A program made the position numbers and the translations under genes. A stretch of DNA of 64,000 bases, taken from RBG-16-58-11 sp043783305 (GTDB lineage Bacteria > Pseudomonadota > Gammaproteobacteria > Burkholderiales > Thiobacteraceae). Positions within the stretch are counted from its first letter, which is position 1; each line of letters opens with the position of its first letter. The stretch lies in NCBI GenBank assembly GCA_043783305.1, contig JAYVZN010000074.1, forward strand, positions 10,134-74,133. Direction: 5' to 3'. Shown here in pieces: positions 26,335-34,952 of this stretch. Under the pieces are notes generated by a model. That model was not told the origin of the DNA and did no database searches. It saw only the letters and a program-made list of their open reading frames with translations.

Positions 26335-27102
26335 TTAAATATCCAATTCCGCCATGATCGGCGCATGGTCAGACGGTCGCTCGGCCTTGCGCGTTTCTTT
26401 ATCGATTCGCACCGATTTGCAAACTGCGGCCAGCGGGGTCGTCAGCAAAATATGATCGATACGCATGCCCAAGTTGCGACGGAACGCGTGCATGCGATAG
26501 TCCCACCAGGAGAAGGATTTTTCGGGCTGCTCAAAAAGGCGAAAACTGTCCTGCAACCCGAGGGCTTGTAGCGCCTGAAATGCCGCACGCTCCGGTGCAG
26601 AGCACAAAACTTGCCCGTCCCAGGCGGCGGGGTCGTGTACATCGCGGTCCTCCGGTGCAACATTGTAATCGCCAAGCAACGCGAGCTTGGGATAGGTTTT
26701 GATTTCATCCGCTAACCAAGCCGCAAGCGCTTGCAGCCAAGCCAGTTTGTATTGATATTTATCCGAATCCACGCTCTGGCCGTTGGGGATATACACATTC
26801 ACAATACGCACACCATTGACCGTTGCCGCCAGTACGCGCTTCTGTACATCGGCATAATTTGGAATGCCGTAGACAATCTCCTGCAAAGGTTGTTTGCTTA
26901 GAATTGCAACGCCGTTGTAGGTCTTTTGCCCGGAAAAAATATTTTGATACCCTGCTTCATTCAACGTTGCCGCAGGGAAATTAATGTCTTCTTGCTTGGT
27001 TTCTTGTAAGCACAGTACATCGGGCTGGTGCTGCATAAGCCAGTCCAGCACATGCGGCAAACGTACCTTGAGGGAATTAACGTTCCACGATGCGATCTTC
27101 AT
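26335..27102 (-). CDS. xthA: exodeoxyribonuclease III (AP endonuclease)
   Basis: The protein has 255 residues, the normal family length. It opens with MKIASWNVNSLKVRLPHVL and has the catalytic and metal-binding motifs LCLQETKQED (Glu near 35), NVYIPNG, LLGDYNVAPEDRDV, and the C-terminal SDHAPI with the His of the active site. The enzyme cuts at abasic sites and degrades DNA 3' to 5' in base excision repair. It converges with the HDOD gene and is a single-gene unit by spacing. The gene appears complete. Confidence 0.95.
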   Translation of the reverse strand: MKIASWNVNSLKVRLPHVLDWLMQHQPDVLCLQETKQEDINFPAATLNEAGYQNIFSGQKTYNGVAILSKQPLQEIVYGIPNYADVQKRVLAATVNGVRIVNVYIPNGQSVDSDKYQYKLAWLQALAAWLADEIKTYPKLALLGDYNVAPEDRDVHDPAAWDGQVLCSAPERAAFQALQALGLQDSFRLFEQPEKSFSWWDYRMHAFRRNLGMRIDHILLTTPLAAVCKSVRIDKETRKAERPSDHAPIMAELDI

Positions 27103-27169
27103 ACAGGCGGTGAACTTTCAACGAGGAAATAGTGAATAAAGCTGCCGCGCTTCAATGCCCCAACGCTAG

Positions 27170-27730
27170 CTAGGGTTTGGTTGCACTCTTTTCGGCAGGC
27201 TTAGCCGGTGGAGTTGCTTTGTTGCTCTCGTTGGGTTTCGTGACTTGCTGCCCTGGCGTTAGCGTATTGGTTTTAGGGTAGCCCGCTTGATCCAATGTGC
27301 TGGCCCACTCAGCTTCATTAAAACCCTTTAGATGGATATTTTTACCGACCTGCAATACTGGAATAAAATTCTCCGGCATTGCTTTTTTTAAGATATCGTG
27401 ATCCGCCTGATTTTTGCTGGGCAGACGCTCGGTAAACGGGATGCCCCGTTTCAGCAGATACGCTTTAGCCGACGTGCAAATTTCACCGCAATCACCGGTA
27501 AACAAAGTAACGGGGAAATTTTTGACGGCCTGTTGTACGGAATAGGGGTATTTGTCCGATTGCACGACATTGTCGGTGAATTTTTTTTCTTCGACTTTTT
27601 TAGCGTTCGGCGGAGGCGGCTGGTCGGTGTAATGCACACTGCCTTTTTCATCGACCCAGCGGTAAAGTTGCGCCTGTGCGGCAGCGGCGGACGCAAAACA
27701 AAACAACGTCAAAAACAGTATTTTATTCAT
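27170..27730 (-). CDS. periplasmic DUF4124 plus glutaredoxin-like protein
   Basis: The protein has 186 residues. A signal peptide (LFLTLFCFASAAAAQA, cleavage about residue 20) is followed directly by a DUF4124 segment (LYRWVDEKGSVHYTDQPPP, 22-40), then a glutaredoxin-like domain (about 70-155) with a C-x3-C motif (CGEIC, Cys81/Cys85) in place of CxxC and the cis-Pro segment ENFIPVLQV. The C terminus is a low-complexity Pro/Lys/Ala tail. It probably acts in thiol chemistry in the periplasm, but the substrate is unknown. The start overlaps the stop of the SH3 gene by four bases (ATGA), so the two form an operon. Confidence 0.82.
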   Translation of the reverse strand: MNKILFLTLFCFASAAAAQAQLYRWVDEKGSVHYTDQPPPPNAKKVEEKKFTDNVVQSDKYPYSVQQAVKNFPVTLFTGDCGEICTSAKAYLLKRGIPFTERLPSKNQADHDILKKAMPENFIPVLQVGKNIHLKGFNEAEWASTLDQAGYPKTNTLTPGQQVTKPNESNKATPPAKPAEKSATKP

Positions 27731-28212
27731 ATGCGTAAACCTTTAAGTCGCTTTTGATAGTAGGCCCGTAAACCGCAACTACCCAACAACAGGCCCAAAA
27801 AGATCCCTCCCAAACCAAGGCTTAGCATCAGCCCGGTTGAATAACCAATTCGCGCGCTTGGATTTGGGCTCAAGCTTTGACTTTGCGCGAGTTCCGCGCG
27901 CACCTTTTCCAAATCTTCCTGCAAAACGGCAAGCCGGGGATCGGGTACTTTACCCCGCTCTGGGCTTGCTTCAATTTTAAGCATCCGCGTCGGAAGCCAA
28001 CCCGTATCACCGGCGGCTGTTCTTACATGCACGTAGCCACTCTCGTCATGCACAATATCTACCTGAGTACCCGGCTCCAGCACTTTGATTATTCGATACG
28101 TATCAGCGCGCCCACTGCGTAAATTAACGCGCGCCCCCTCCACCACGGTTGCAATATCGGCTAGGCAGGGAAAAGCCCAAACCAGTATTATGATTATTGT
28201 AAAAATCCTCAT
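27727..28212 (-). CDS. YgiM-like SH3 and membrane-anchor protein
   Basis: The 161-residue protein starts with a signal sequence (RIFTIIIILVWAFPCLAD), followed by a bacterial SH3 domain (about 20-80: ARVNLRSGRADTYRIIKVL, GDTGWLPTRML), a short coiled coil (VLQEDLEKVRAELAQSQ) and a C-terminal transmembrane segment (GLGGIFLGLLLGSCGL) with a basic tail. This is the layout of the TIGR04211/YgiM family, whose role is unsettled but envelope-related. I prefer the ATG at 28212 because the signal peptide begins there; an upstream in-frame ATG at 28230 would add six residues and falls inside a palindrome. Confidence 0.82.
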   Translation of the reverse strand: MRIFTIIIILVWAFPCLADIATVVEGARVNLRSGRADTYRIIKVLEPGTQVDIVHDESGYVHVRTAAGDTGWLPTRMLKIEASPERGKVPDPRLAVLQEDLEKVRAELAQSQSLSPNPSARIGYSTGLMLSLGLGGIFLGLLLGSCGLRAYYQKRLKGLRI

Positions 28213-28228
28213 TATCTCAGCCCGTTGC

Positions 28229-28247
28229 ATTACCTTTTTAAGGTAAT
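28229..28247. promoter_or_regulatory. perfect 8-bp palindrome upstream of the SH3 gene
   Basis: ATTACCTT-TTT-AAGGTAAT lies 17 bases before the preferred start codon. It could be an operator or a 5' leader hairpin. It covers the alternative start codon at 28230. Confidence 0.5.
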
Positions 28248-28278
28248 ATCATAGGACTTGGGTCAAAGCAAGTAAATT

Positions 28279-30303
28279 TTATACAGCGACCATCCCGGAA
28301 TGGCGCAATAAAGCATCGATGGTTGGCTCGCGCCCACGAAACGCGATAAAAGACTCCAACGCGGAACGACTGCCTCCTCGGCCTAAAATCTCGCTCCAAA
28401 ACCGATGCCCAACTTCCGTACTCAACACACCATTTTCTTCGAATAAGCTATACGCGTCGGCAGACAACACTTCCGCCCATTTATAACTGTAATAACCAGC
28501 CCCGTAACCGCCGGCGAAAATATGCGAGAAATTATGAGGGAAACGGTTATAGGCGGGCGGCTGTAACACCGCCACTTGATCGCGTACGCGCTGCAACAAT
28601 TCCAGCGCATTTTTTGTAGGGTCGAAATGATGGTGAAGATGCATATCAAACAGCGCGAACTCGACTTGGCGTATCGTTTGCATACCGCTCTGGAAATTTT
28701 TCGCCTGCAACATTTTATCGAACAAGGTGCGCGGTATCGCCCCCCGACTCTCCACATGCTGCGTCATGTGGCGCAGCACCTCCCACTCCCAACAAAAATT
28801 TTCCATAAATTGCGAAGGTAGTTCCACGGCATCCCATTCCACACCGTTGATACCGGACACGCCCAGGTCTTCGATTTTGGTCAATAGGTGGTGTAAGCCG
28901 TGGCCAAATTCATGAAACAGCGTAATGACTTCATCGTGCGTAAAAAGCGCCGGTTTGCCACCGATGGGTGCTGAAAAATTACAGGTTAAATAAGCCACCG
29001 GCGTTTGTATCGTTGCTTCTCGACGGCGACGTGTAATGGCATCATCCATCCACGCCCCACCCCGCTTATTTTTGCGCGCATATAAGTCAAGATAAAACTG
29101 ACCGAGCAACTGACCCTGCTGATCGGCGAGGGAAAAAAAACGCACCTCGGGATGCCATACGGGTGCTTGCGTCGCCTGAATTTTTAAACCGTAAATCGTT
29201 TCCACCACTTTAAACATGCCGTCCAATACGGAGTTCTCGGGAAAGTATTGCTTCACTTCTTCATCGGAAAAACCATAGCGCGCTTCACGCAGCTTCTCGC
29301 TATAGAAACCCACATCCCAAGCTTGTACATCCAGCTGGCCGTACTGCTCGGCGGCGAACGCGCGCAATTCGGCCAAATCTTGCTCGGCAAACGGTTTTGC
29401 GCGCTGTGCCAAGGATTGCAAAAAATCAATCACCTCAGACGGGGTTTGCGCCATTTTTGTGGCCAAAGAAACTTCAGCGTAGCTCTTAAATCCCAGCAAA
29501 TGTGCTGCCTCTTGCCGCAACTGAAGTATTTGCTGAATCAGCGCCGTGTTATCCCACTCTGGTTTCCCAAACTCTGAAGCCCGCGTGGTGTAGGCGCGAT
29601 AGAGTTCCTCGCGCAAGGCGCGCTGCTCGGCGTATTGCAGCACCGGCATGTAGGAGGGCGCATGCAGCGTAAATTTCCATCCGCTCCGGCCATCGGCGCT
29701 CGCGGCTTCTTGCGCCGCTTGTAAAACGTCGGCAGGCAACCCGACCACTTCGTCTGCCGTTTCAACATATTTTGCGTAGGCATTGGTGGTATCCAGCAGG
29801 TTTTCCTCGAATTTAGCTGCCGCCGAGGCCAAGGCTTCTTGAATGGCTTTAAAACGCTCTTTTTGCGCGGCATCCAGCTCCGCGCCGCCTAAACGAAAAT
29901 CACGAATCTCGTTGTCGACAATCTTTTTTTGCGGAGCGGATAATTGCGCAAACTCGGGTGAAATTTTGAGCGCTTTGAATTTTTTGAACAGTTTGAGATT
30001 CTGCGATAAATCGGCATAGAACTCGGTAATTTTCGGCAAATTTTCGTTATACACGGCACGCAATTCCGGGCTATTCACCACCGCATTCAAATGCGAAACC
30101 TGCGACCAGGCGCGCGCTAATTGCTCGTTCGCATCTTCCAGCGGTGCGACGAAGGTGGCCCAGGTCGTGGCGCTGTCATCGGCCACGATTTTTTCCGCCA
30201 GGGTGCGATTCGTTGTGAGTAGTTGTTCCATCGCTACCGACACATGCTCCGGCTTGACCTCGGCAAAACGCGGTAAACCGCTAAAATCCAACAAGGGGTT
30301 CAT
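28279..30303 (-). CDS. prlC: oligopeptidase A (M3 family zinc peptidase)
   Basis: The protein has 674 residues, matching E. coli PrlC/OpdA (680). The zinc-binding HEFGH lies at residues 464-468 (LFHEFGHGLHHLL) and the third ligand region follows in GINGVEWDAVELPSQF. The C-terminal AYNRFPHNFSHIFAGGYGAG with YYSYKWAEVLSAD is typical of the M3A clan. The enzyme degrades cytosolic peptides, including cleaved signal peptides. It is divergent from the gamma carbonic anhydrase gene. Confidence 0.95.
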   Translation of the reverse strand: MNPLLDFSGLPRFAEVKPEHVSVAMEQLLTTNRTLAEKIVADDSATTWATFVAPLEDANEQLARAWSQVSHLNAVVNSPELRAVYNENLPKITEFYADLSQNLKLFKKFKALKISPEFAQLSAPQKKIVDNEIRDFRLGGAELDAAQKERFKAIQEALASAAAKFEENLLDTTNAYAKYVETADEVVGLPADVLQAAQEAASADGRSGWKFTLHAPSYMPVLQYAEQRALREELYRAYTTRASEFGKPEWDNTALIQQILQLRQEAAHLLGFKSYAEVSLATKMAQTPSEVIDFLQSLAQRAKPFAEQDLAELRAFAAEQYGQLDVQAWDVGFYSEKLREARYGFSDEEVKQYFPENSVLDGMFKVVETIYGLKIQATQAPVWHPEVRFFSLADQQGQLLGQFYLDLYARKNKRGGAWMDDAITRRRREATIQTPVAYLTCNFSAPIGGKPALFTHDEVITLFHEFGHGLHHLLTKIEDLGVSGINGVEWDAVELPSQFMENFCWEWEVLRHMTQHVESRGAIPRTLFDKMLQAKNFQSGMQTIRQVEFALFDMHLHHHFDPTKNALELLQRVRDQVAVLQPPAYNRFPHNFSHIFAGGYGAGYYSYKWAEVLSADAYSLFEENGVLSTEVGHRFWSEILGRGGSRSALESFIAFRGREPTIDALLRHSGMVAV

Positions 30304-30403
30304 GGTTTTCTTTCAAGGACATTAATCGGTCATTATACTGGTCAATATTGTGGCCTCGAAGTTCCCACACAAGTCCGTTACATTCAACCAGTCTAGGTCT
30401 GCT

Positions 30404-30934
30404 ATGAATATTATTCCGCACCACGGTATCCAACCACAAATTCACGTCAGTGCGTATATCCATCCCAGCGCCCAAATTATCGGTGAAGCGCAGCTCGGTG
30501 CCGATGTCTCGGTCTGGTGCAATGCCGTGATTCGCGGCGATGTAAATTACATCCGCGTCGGTGCTGGAACCAACATCCAAGATCTATCCATGCTGCACGT
30601 TTCGCACAAAAACGCCAAGGATGCACATGGTGCACCCCTCATTATCGGCGAACGGGTGACCATCGGCCATCGCGTTATTTTGCACGGTTGTACGATCGGC
30701 GATGCGTGCCTGATCGGCATGGGCTCGATCATTATGGACAAAGCCGTGCTCGAACCGCGCGTCCTACTCGGTGCCGGTAGTTTGGTGCCGGAAGGCAAAA
30801 CCCTCGTCAGCGGCTATCTGTATTTAGGACACCCGGCCAAACAATTACGCCGACTTACGGCGGAAGAACTAGCCTACTTTGATTATTCGGCGCAGCATTA
30901 CATTGCATTGGCCAACAGTTATAAGCCGGTCTAA
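30404..30934 (+). CDS. gamma-class carbonic anhydrase family protein (YrdA-like)
   Basis: The 176-residue protein is a left-handed beta-helix: hexapeptide repeats run from about 20 to 130 (AYIHPSAQIIGEAQLG, VSVWCNAVIRGDV, VGAGTNIQDLSML). Metal ligand histidines are visible in LHVSHKN and in TIGHRVILHGC. A C-terminal helix follows (LTAEELAYFDYSAQHYIAL). The start at 30404 fits homologues; the frame runs 18 codons further upstream without family sequence. Members form trimers; carbonic anhydrase activity has been shown for some and is absent in others. A lipoprotein gene follows after 19 bases. Confidence 0.92.
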   Translation: MNIIPHHGIQPQIHVSAYIHPSAQIIGEAQLGADVSVWCNAVIRGDVNYIRVGAGTNIQDLSMLHVSHKNAKDAHGAPLIIGERVTIGHRVILHGCTIGDACLIGMGSIIMDKAVLEPRVLLGAGSLVPEGKTLVSGYLYLGHPAKQLRRLTAEELAYFDYSAQHYIALANSYKPV

Positions 30935-30953
30935 TTTCAGCCCAAGGGTGCGC

Positions 30954-31250
30954 ATGAGAAACTTTAAATTATTACCCGTTTTAAGCGTGCTCGTGTTGAC
31001 GCACCTGCTGCAGGGCTGCGCCACCTATCGCACGATATCCGAAGCGAAGCCGGGTAGTCCCAAAATCTACAGTGGTACGCGCTTAGATGTAAATGCGATC
31101 CAGGGTCACGAACAAGCGCTACTAAAATTTAAGACCGATCCGCCCCAGAACCCTGCCTTGGATCTACCATTCAGCATCCTTCTGGATACAATCTTGCTGC
31201 CTTTATCCTTTTCTATCTCGGGTTATGAAGCCTTGTTCGGATCCGATTGA
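30954..31250 (+). CDS. YceK/YidQ-family outer-envelope lipoprotein
   Basis: The 98-residue protein has a lipoprotein signal peptide ending LLQGC, so Cys21 would be lipidated. The mature part contains the family pattern IYSGTRLDV and ALDLPFSILLDTILLPLSF, matching the DUF1375 family (YceK, YidQ). The +2 residue is Ala, compatible with transfer to the outer membrane. AAGGG lies about 7 bases before ATG. Function unknown; it is probably co-transcribed with the carbonic anhydrase-like gene. Confidence 0.85.
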   Translation: MRNFKLLPVLSVLVLTHLLQGCATYRTISEAKPGSPKIYSGTRLDVNAIQGHEQALLKFKTDPPQNPALDLPFSILLDTILLPLSFSISGYEALFGSD

Positions 31251-31444
31251 TGTTTGCACGATGGCTTCAATCCAGGGACAGGCGTGTGGCATGACACAGC
31301 ACTTGTTGATGGATAGCGACGGTAATGCGCTGCGCAGACTGCACATAGTTTGCCGACGACTTGGATGGTTATTCATTGCATTAAAGCAGCCAGTTTCCCG
31401 GGATTCACGTACCATGCCTATACTTTCTTCCAACGAATATCCTC

Positions 31445-32005
31445 ATGCGTAAATTTTTATGGATCGGCCTTTCGTTGCTCCTAATAAACACGCCGACTGC
31501 CGCCGGTGAAACGAGCGGGACAAAAGGCATACCGTCCACCGGTACGGTACAAGTGGCTTTCCCACCGGGAGAAGATGCCAATAATCTGATCGTGAACGCG
31601 CTTCGAGAAGCGCGCAAAATAGTTCGCGTACAGGCGTTCAGTTTTACCAGCAACGAAATTGCATTTGCTTTAATTGCCGCCCGGCAACGCGGCGTGGATG
31701 TGCAGCTGATTGCCGATGCGGAGCAGGTACGCAAACTGCAAAATAATAAACTCGGCATCATGCATCGAAACGGGGTGCGCATTTGGCTTGATCAACAACA
31801 CCAAAGCGCGCACAACAAAATTATTATTATCGATGGCGAGGAAGCCAATCCAACCGTAGTAACCGGTTCGATGAATTTTACTTATTCCGGTCAGTTTAAG
31901 AATGCGGAGAATTTGCTGATTTTGCGTGGCAACAAACCGCTGGCAGATGCCTATAGTGCCAACTGGCACCGCCATTTTAACCATGCTACGCCCTATCACC
32001 CCTAG
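31445..32005 (+). CDS. exported phospholipase D-family protein (Nuc endonuclease type)
   Basis: The protein has 186 residues with a signal peptide at 1-22 (WIGLSLLLINTPTAAG). A single HKD motif is present: SAHNKIIIIDGE, followed by the conserved GSMNFTYSGQ. The length and single motif match the Nuc/endonuclease subgroup of the PLD superfamily, which dimerises to build one active site and cuts nucleic acid non-specifically. The signal peptide places it in the periplasm. No partner protein or immunity gene is seen. The start lacks a clear ribosome binding site. Confidence 0.88.
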   Translation: MRKFLWIGLSLLLINTPTAAGETSGTKGIPSTGTVQVAFPPGEDANNLIVNALREARKIVRVQAFSFTSNEIAFALIAARQRGVDVQLIADAEQVRKLQNNKLGIMHRNGVRIWLDQQHQSAHNKIIIIDGEEANPTVVTGSMNFTYSGQFKNAENLLILRGNKPLADAYSANWHRHFNHATPYHP

Positions 32006-32059
32006 TCTTGCTGTAAGACGGATTGATTCCATGCATCAACGCGTCGATGCGCCGTCAAT

Positions 32060-32404
32060 ATGCTGATACCGACATCATCAAGTCCGTTACGCGATGCACT
32101 CCATCAACTTACGGTTGCCAGCGCCATTTGGCAACCGTACCTGCCGCCGGCGAGTCTGCTGCTAGCTGGATATTCACCCGCTCTGCGCATCGACAACCTC
32201 GTGGCGGGCACGACGCTTTGGCTAACCCATGCGCGTTTAAAGCATCCCGATCTGAAAGAAGGGCCGTTACACCGACGTTCAGCCCCAAATTTAGCCATCT
32301 GGCGCGAATTTCAGCAGGCCGGGGTTGAAATCCCCTATCCACGACGCAACATTAAGACTATAGATTCGGCTACATCAACCGTTATGCCTAGTGGGCAAAC
32401 TTAG
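32060..32404 (+). pseudogene. probable relic of an MscS-family channel C terminus
   Basis: The frame opens with LRDALHQLTVASAIWQPYLP and ends with LAIWREFQQAGVEIPYPRRN and IKTI. The latter is the very characteristic end of MscS mechanosensitive channels (x-W-x-x-F-x-x-x-G-I-E-I-P-F-P-Q-R). The middle no longer resembles the family and there is no membrane domain upstream, so this looks like a decayed 3' piece. There is no ribosome binding site at the first ATG. The assignment depends on one motif. Confidence 0.5.
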
Positions 32405-32482
32405 AAGTTTCAACCCTTGCAAAGTCGGTTTCAGGTAGAATCAAGACTTGCACATCCCTCTATAAAAAAGGATTTTCCATTT

Positions 32483-33649
32483 ATGTTCAATGGCTTAATT
32501 GATTTACCTTGGTGGGGTTATATTGTTGTGGCCCTAGTATTCACGCATATAACCATTGCCAGCGTTACGATTTACCTGCATCGTTGCCAAGCACACCGTG
32601 CACTGGATATACACCCAATTGTGAGCCATTTCTTCCGCTTTTGGCTCTGGCTCACCACGGGTATGGTCACCAAAGAATGGGCCGCCATTCATCGCAAACA
32701 CCATGCCTTTTGCGAAACCGTTAACGATCCGCATAGCCCACAAATTCTAGGCATCAAAAAGGTATTTTGGGAAGGTGCTGAGCTGTATCGTAAAGAATCA
32801 AAAATTCCCGAGACCATGCAAAAATACGGTAGCGGTACACCCGATGACTGGATCGAGCGCCATCTTTACACGCCTTACTCTGCTCGTGGTATTGCACTAA
32901 TGGCAGCCATTAATATTCTCCTGTTCGGCCCACTCGGTTTAACCATTTGGGCGGTGCAAATGATGTGGATCCCCGTCACGGCTGCCGGCATTATTAACGG
33001 CATTGGTCACTATTGGGGTTATCGTAACTTTTCGGCTGACGATGCCAGCACCAACATTATCCCTTGGGGTATTTTAATTGGCGGCGAAGAATTGCATAAC
33101 AACCATCACGCTTATGCAACCTCCGCCAAGCTCTCCAGCAAATGGTATGAATTTGATATCGGCTGGCTCTATATCCGCTCTCTGGAAATCGCGGGCCTAG
33201 CGCATGTAAAGCGCATCGCGCCTCAAGTGAAACTCGATTTAGCCAAGACCCTGTGCGATGCCGATACAGTGCAAGCGGTCATCACGCACCGCTACGAAGT
33301 GATGGCAAAATATGTGAAATCGCTCAAAACCACCATGCTCGCGGAGACTCAGCACCTGCATCAACTTGGTGTTAAGTTTGATGTCAAAACTTTCCGCCGT
33401 TGGCTGCACCTGGGTCCGTCCGAGCTCCAAGCGCCGGAACAAGCTGAACTAACGCAAGCCCTGAATTCAAGCAGGGTGTTGGCAACTATTTACGCCATGC
33501 GTCACGAACTAGCCACTTTATGGGAACGTTCCACGCTAACGCAGGAACAACTCATCAAGCAATTGGAGGACTGGTGTCACCGTGCAGAAGTCAGTGGCAT
33601 TGAAGCCTTACAGCAATTCTCGCAACGCCTGCGCTGCTACGCAGCTTAA
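32483..33649 (+). CDS. membrane fatty acyl desaturase
   Basis: The protein has 388 residues. Three histidine boxes bind the di-iron centre: HRCQAHR near residue 31, HRKHH near 71 and HNNHH near 209. Hydrophobic segments (WWGYIVVALVFTHITIASV; FRFWLWLTTG; ALMAAINILLFGPLGLTIW) give a four-helix membrane core. It belongs to the acyl-CoA/lipid delta-9 desaturase family, introducing a double bond in saturated acyl chains. The C-terminal 130 residues form a helical cytoplasmic extension. ATG 32483 is chosen; upstream in-frame codons give no family sequence. It ends in a strong terminator. Confidence 0.92.
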   Translation: MFNGLIDLPWWGYIVVALVFTHITIASVTIYLHRCQAHRALDIHPIVSHFFRFWLWLTTGMVTKEWAAIHRKHHAFCETVNDPHSPQILGIKKVFWEGAELYRKESKIPETMQKYGSGTPDDWIERHLYTPYSARGIALMAAINILLFGPLGLTIWAVQMMWIPVTAAGIINGIGHYWGYRNFSADDASTNIIPWGILIGGEELHNNHHAYATSAKLSSKWYEFDIGWLYIRSLEIAGLAHVKRIAPQVKLDLAKTLCDADTVQAVITHRYEVMAKYVKSLKTTMLAETQHLHQLGVKFDVKTFRRWLHLGPSELQAPEQAELTQALNSSRVLATIYAMRHELATLWERSTLTQEQLIKQLEDWCHRAEVSGIEALQQFSQRLRCYAA

Positions 33650-33665
33650 ATAAATCGCAGCGTAC

Positions 33666-33708
33666 AAAAACGGCGCGCCCGCTTTATGCGAGGTGCGCCG
33701 TTTTTTTT
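33666..33708 (+). terminator. rho-independent terminator after the desaturase gene
   Basis: The arms AAAACGGCGC and GCGCCGTTTT are separated by a GC-rich interior and followed by eight T residues. Confidence 0.85.
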
Positions 33709-33774
33709 GTGTGCTCACCGTTAATCCAACTATTCACTCACCATCCACCAGACGTTTTGTATTCTGTAAAGGGG

Positions 33775-33802
33775 TTGCATCGATTAAAGAATACATTATG
33801 CT
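33775..33802 (+). promoter_or_regulatory. sigma70-type promoter of the orphan gene
   Basis: TTGCAT, a 16-base spacer, then TATGCT; about 58 bases upstream of the ATG at 33861, and just after the desaturase terminator. Confidence 0.55.
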
Positions 33803-33860
33803 TGGCACGTTAGCCGCTTAGGTTTGCGCCGCGCATTTATCAGGAAGGGAATACAGTGAG

Positions 33861-34325
33861 ATGTTGTCTCTAAAAATAAATGGTATTCAAGTTTTTGCCG
33901 GCGATGCCGCATCCATACTTATTGACTTTAACAACCTTTCCGGTTGGAGTTTTATCGGTAATGATGAAGCCTACGCTAGTTATTTGAAAATGATCGGTGC
34001 TGCGGATTCAGGCCTAATAAAATCGGTTCTTTTACGCGACAATATTGAAGTTTTTTTTGGAAATTTTTTAATTAAATCTTGTAAAGTCGGCGATGATTCC
34101 CATTTCATCGAAGAAGATTTGAATGGTTTACTCGCATCCATTCAATTGTTTAAAAGGCACCCTGAGATTCACGTCGACCAAGCACGTGACGGTAAGTGGA
34201 ATTTTAGGCGTGATGATAATGCAGCAGAACCCGGCCCTGATTATTACGAAAACGGGTCGTACAGTACTAATGCACAGGCTATTATTGCCGCCCTCAATGA
34301 ATACGCTATTAAACCGGTAGGCTGA
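33861..34325 (+). CDS. hypothetical protein, 154 residues
   Basis: I do not recognise this protein. It is cytosolic by appearance (no signal or membrane segment) and rather acidic. Visible stretches: FAGDAASILIDFNNLSGWSF, IEVFFGNFLIKSCKVGDDSH, and a Trp/Asp-rich end WNFRRDDNAAEPGPDYYENG. The ATG follows AGGAAGGG at 11 bases. It stands alone with its own promoter, between the desaturase terminator and the converging rpmG gene; its slightly AT-rich sequence suggests accessory origin. Confidence 0.65.
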   Translation: MLSLKINGIQVFAGDAASILIDFNNLSGWSFIGNDEAYASYLKMIGAADSGLIKSVLLRDNIEVFFGNFLIKSCKVGDDSHFIEEDLNGLLASIQLFKRHPEIHVDQARDGKWNFRRDDNAAEPGPDYYENGSYSTNAQAIIAALNEYAIKPVG

Positions 34326-34426
34326 ATAGGAACTCTTGCAACCCACCAGGTATCGCAAAAATTCCTCGCAGAATAGGCAGCACGTCCACGCGTTTTATTC
34401 TGAGCGTTCGATTCGAAACGAAAGTC

Positions 34427-34594
34427 TTATTTAAGCTTTGTTTCTTTGTACGGCACATGTTTACGTGCAACGGGATCGAATTTACTGATCTCCATTTTTT
34501 CCGGCATGGTCCGTTTGTTCTTGGTCGTCGTATAAAAATGCCCAGTACCCGCACTGGATTCCAACTTAATTTTCTCGCGTCCGCCTTTTGCCAT
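34427..34594 (-). CDS. rpmG: 50S ribosomal protein L33
   Basis: The protein has 55 residues and reads MAKGGREKIKLESSAGTGHF followed by YTTTKNKRTMPEKMEISKFD, a typical L33. The version lacks the Cys pairs of zinc-binding L33 forms, so it is the zinc-independent (C-minus) type. It lies 10 bases downstream of rpmB, as in most proteobacteria, and is transcribed with it. Confidence 0.97.
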   Translation of the reverse strand: MAKGGREKIKLESSAGTGHFYTTTKNKRTMPEKMEISKFDPVARKHVPYKETKLK

Positions 34595-34604
34595 GATCTA
34601 ATCC

Positions 34605-34841
34605 TTAAATCCGCTCGCCTTTGGCGCGCAGTTCCGCTAGCACCACGTCGATGCCGTTCTTGTCGATTGTCCGCAGTGCTGCATTGGAAATACGCATACG
34701 AACCCAACGGTTTTCGCTTTCAACCCAAAAGCGCCGATACTGTAGATTCGGCAAAAAACGACGCCGGGTTTTGTTGTGGGCGTGGGATACATTATTCCCC
34801 GCCATCGGGCCTTTGCCCGTGACTAAACATACGCGCGCCAT
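34605..34841 (-). CDS. rpmB: 50S ribosomal protein L28
   Basis: The protein has 78 residues: MARVCLVTGKGPMAGNNVSH, RRRFLPNLQYRRFWVESENR, ending ELRAKGERI. The start is set at the ATG giving MARVC; an in-frame ATG two codons upstream exists. It is followed by rpmG. It lies divergent from ccmA, with about 110 bases between them for both promoters. Confidence 0.97.
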   Translation of the reverse strand: MARVCLVTGKGPMAGNNVSHAHNKTRRRFLPNLQYRRFWVESENRWVRMRISNAALRTIDKNGIDVVLAELRAKGERI

Positions 34842-34952
34842 GATCAAAATCCTTCGTTCGCTAAAAAAGGCGCAACTATACAGTAGTTTGCATATTGCCT
34901 CAAGAGGCGCTATTGTCGGCTGTTTTCATTCTGTTAGCTAAATTTAAGTATC

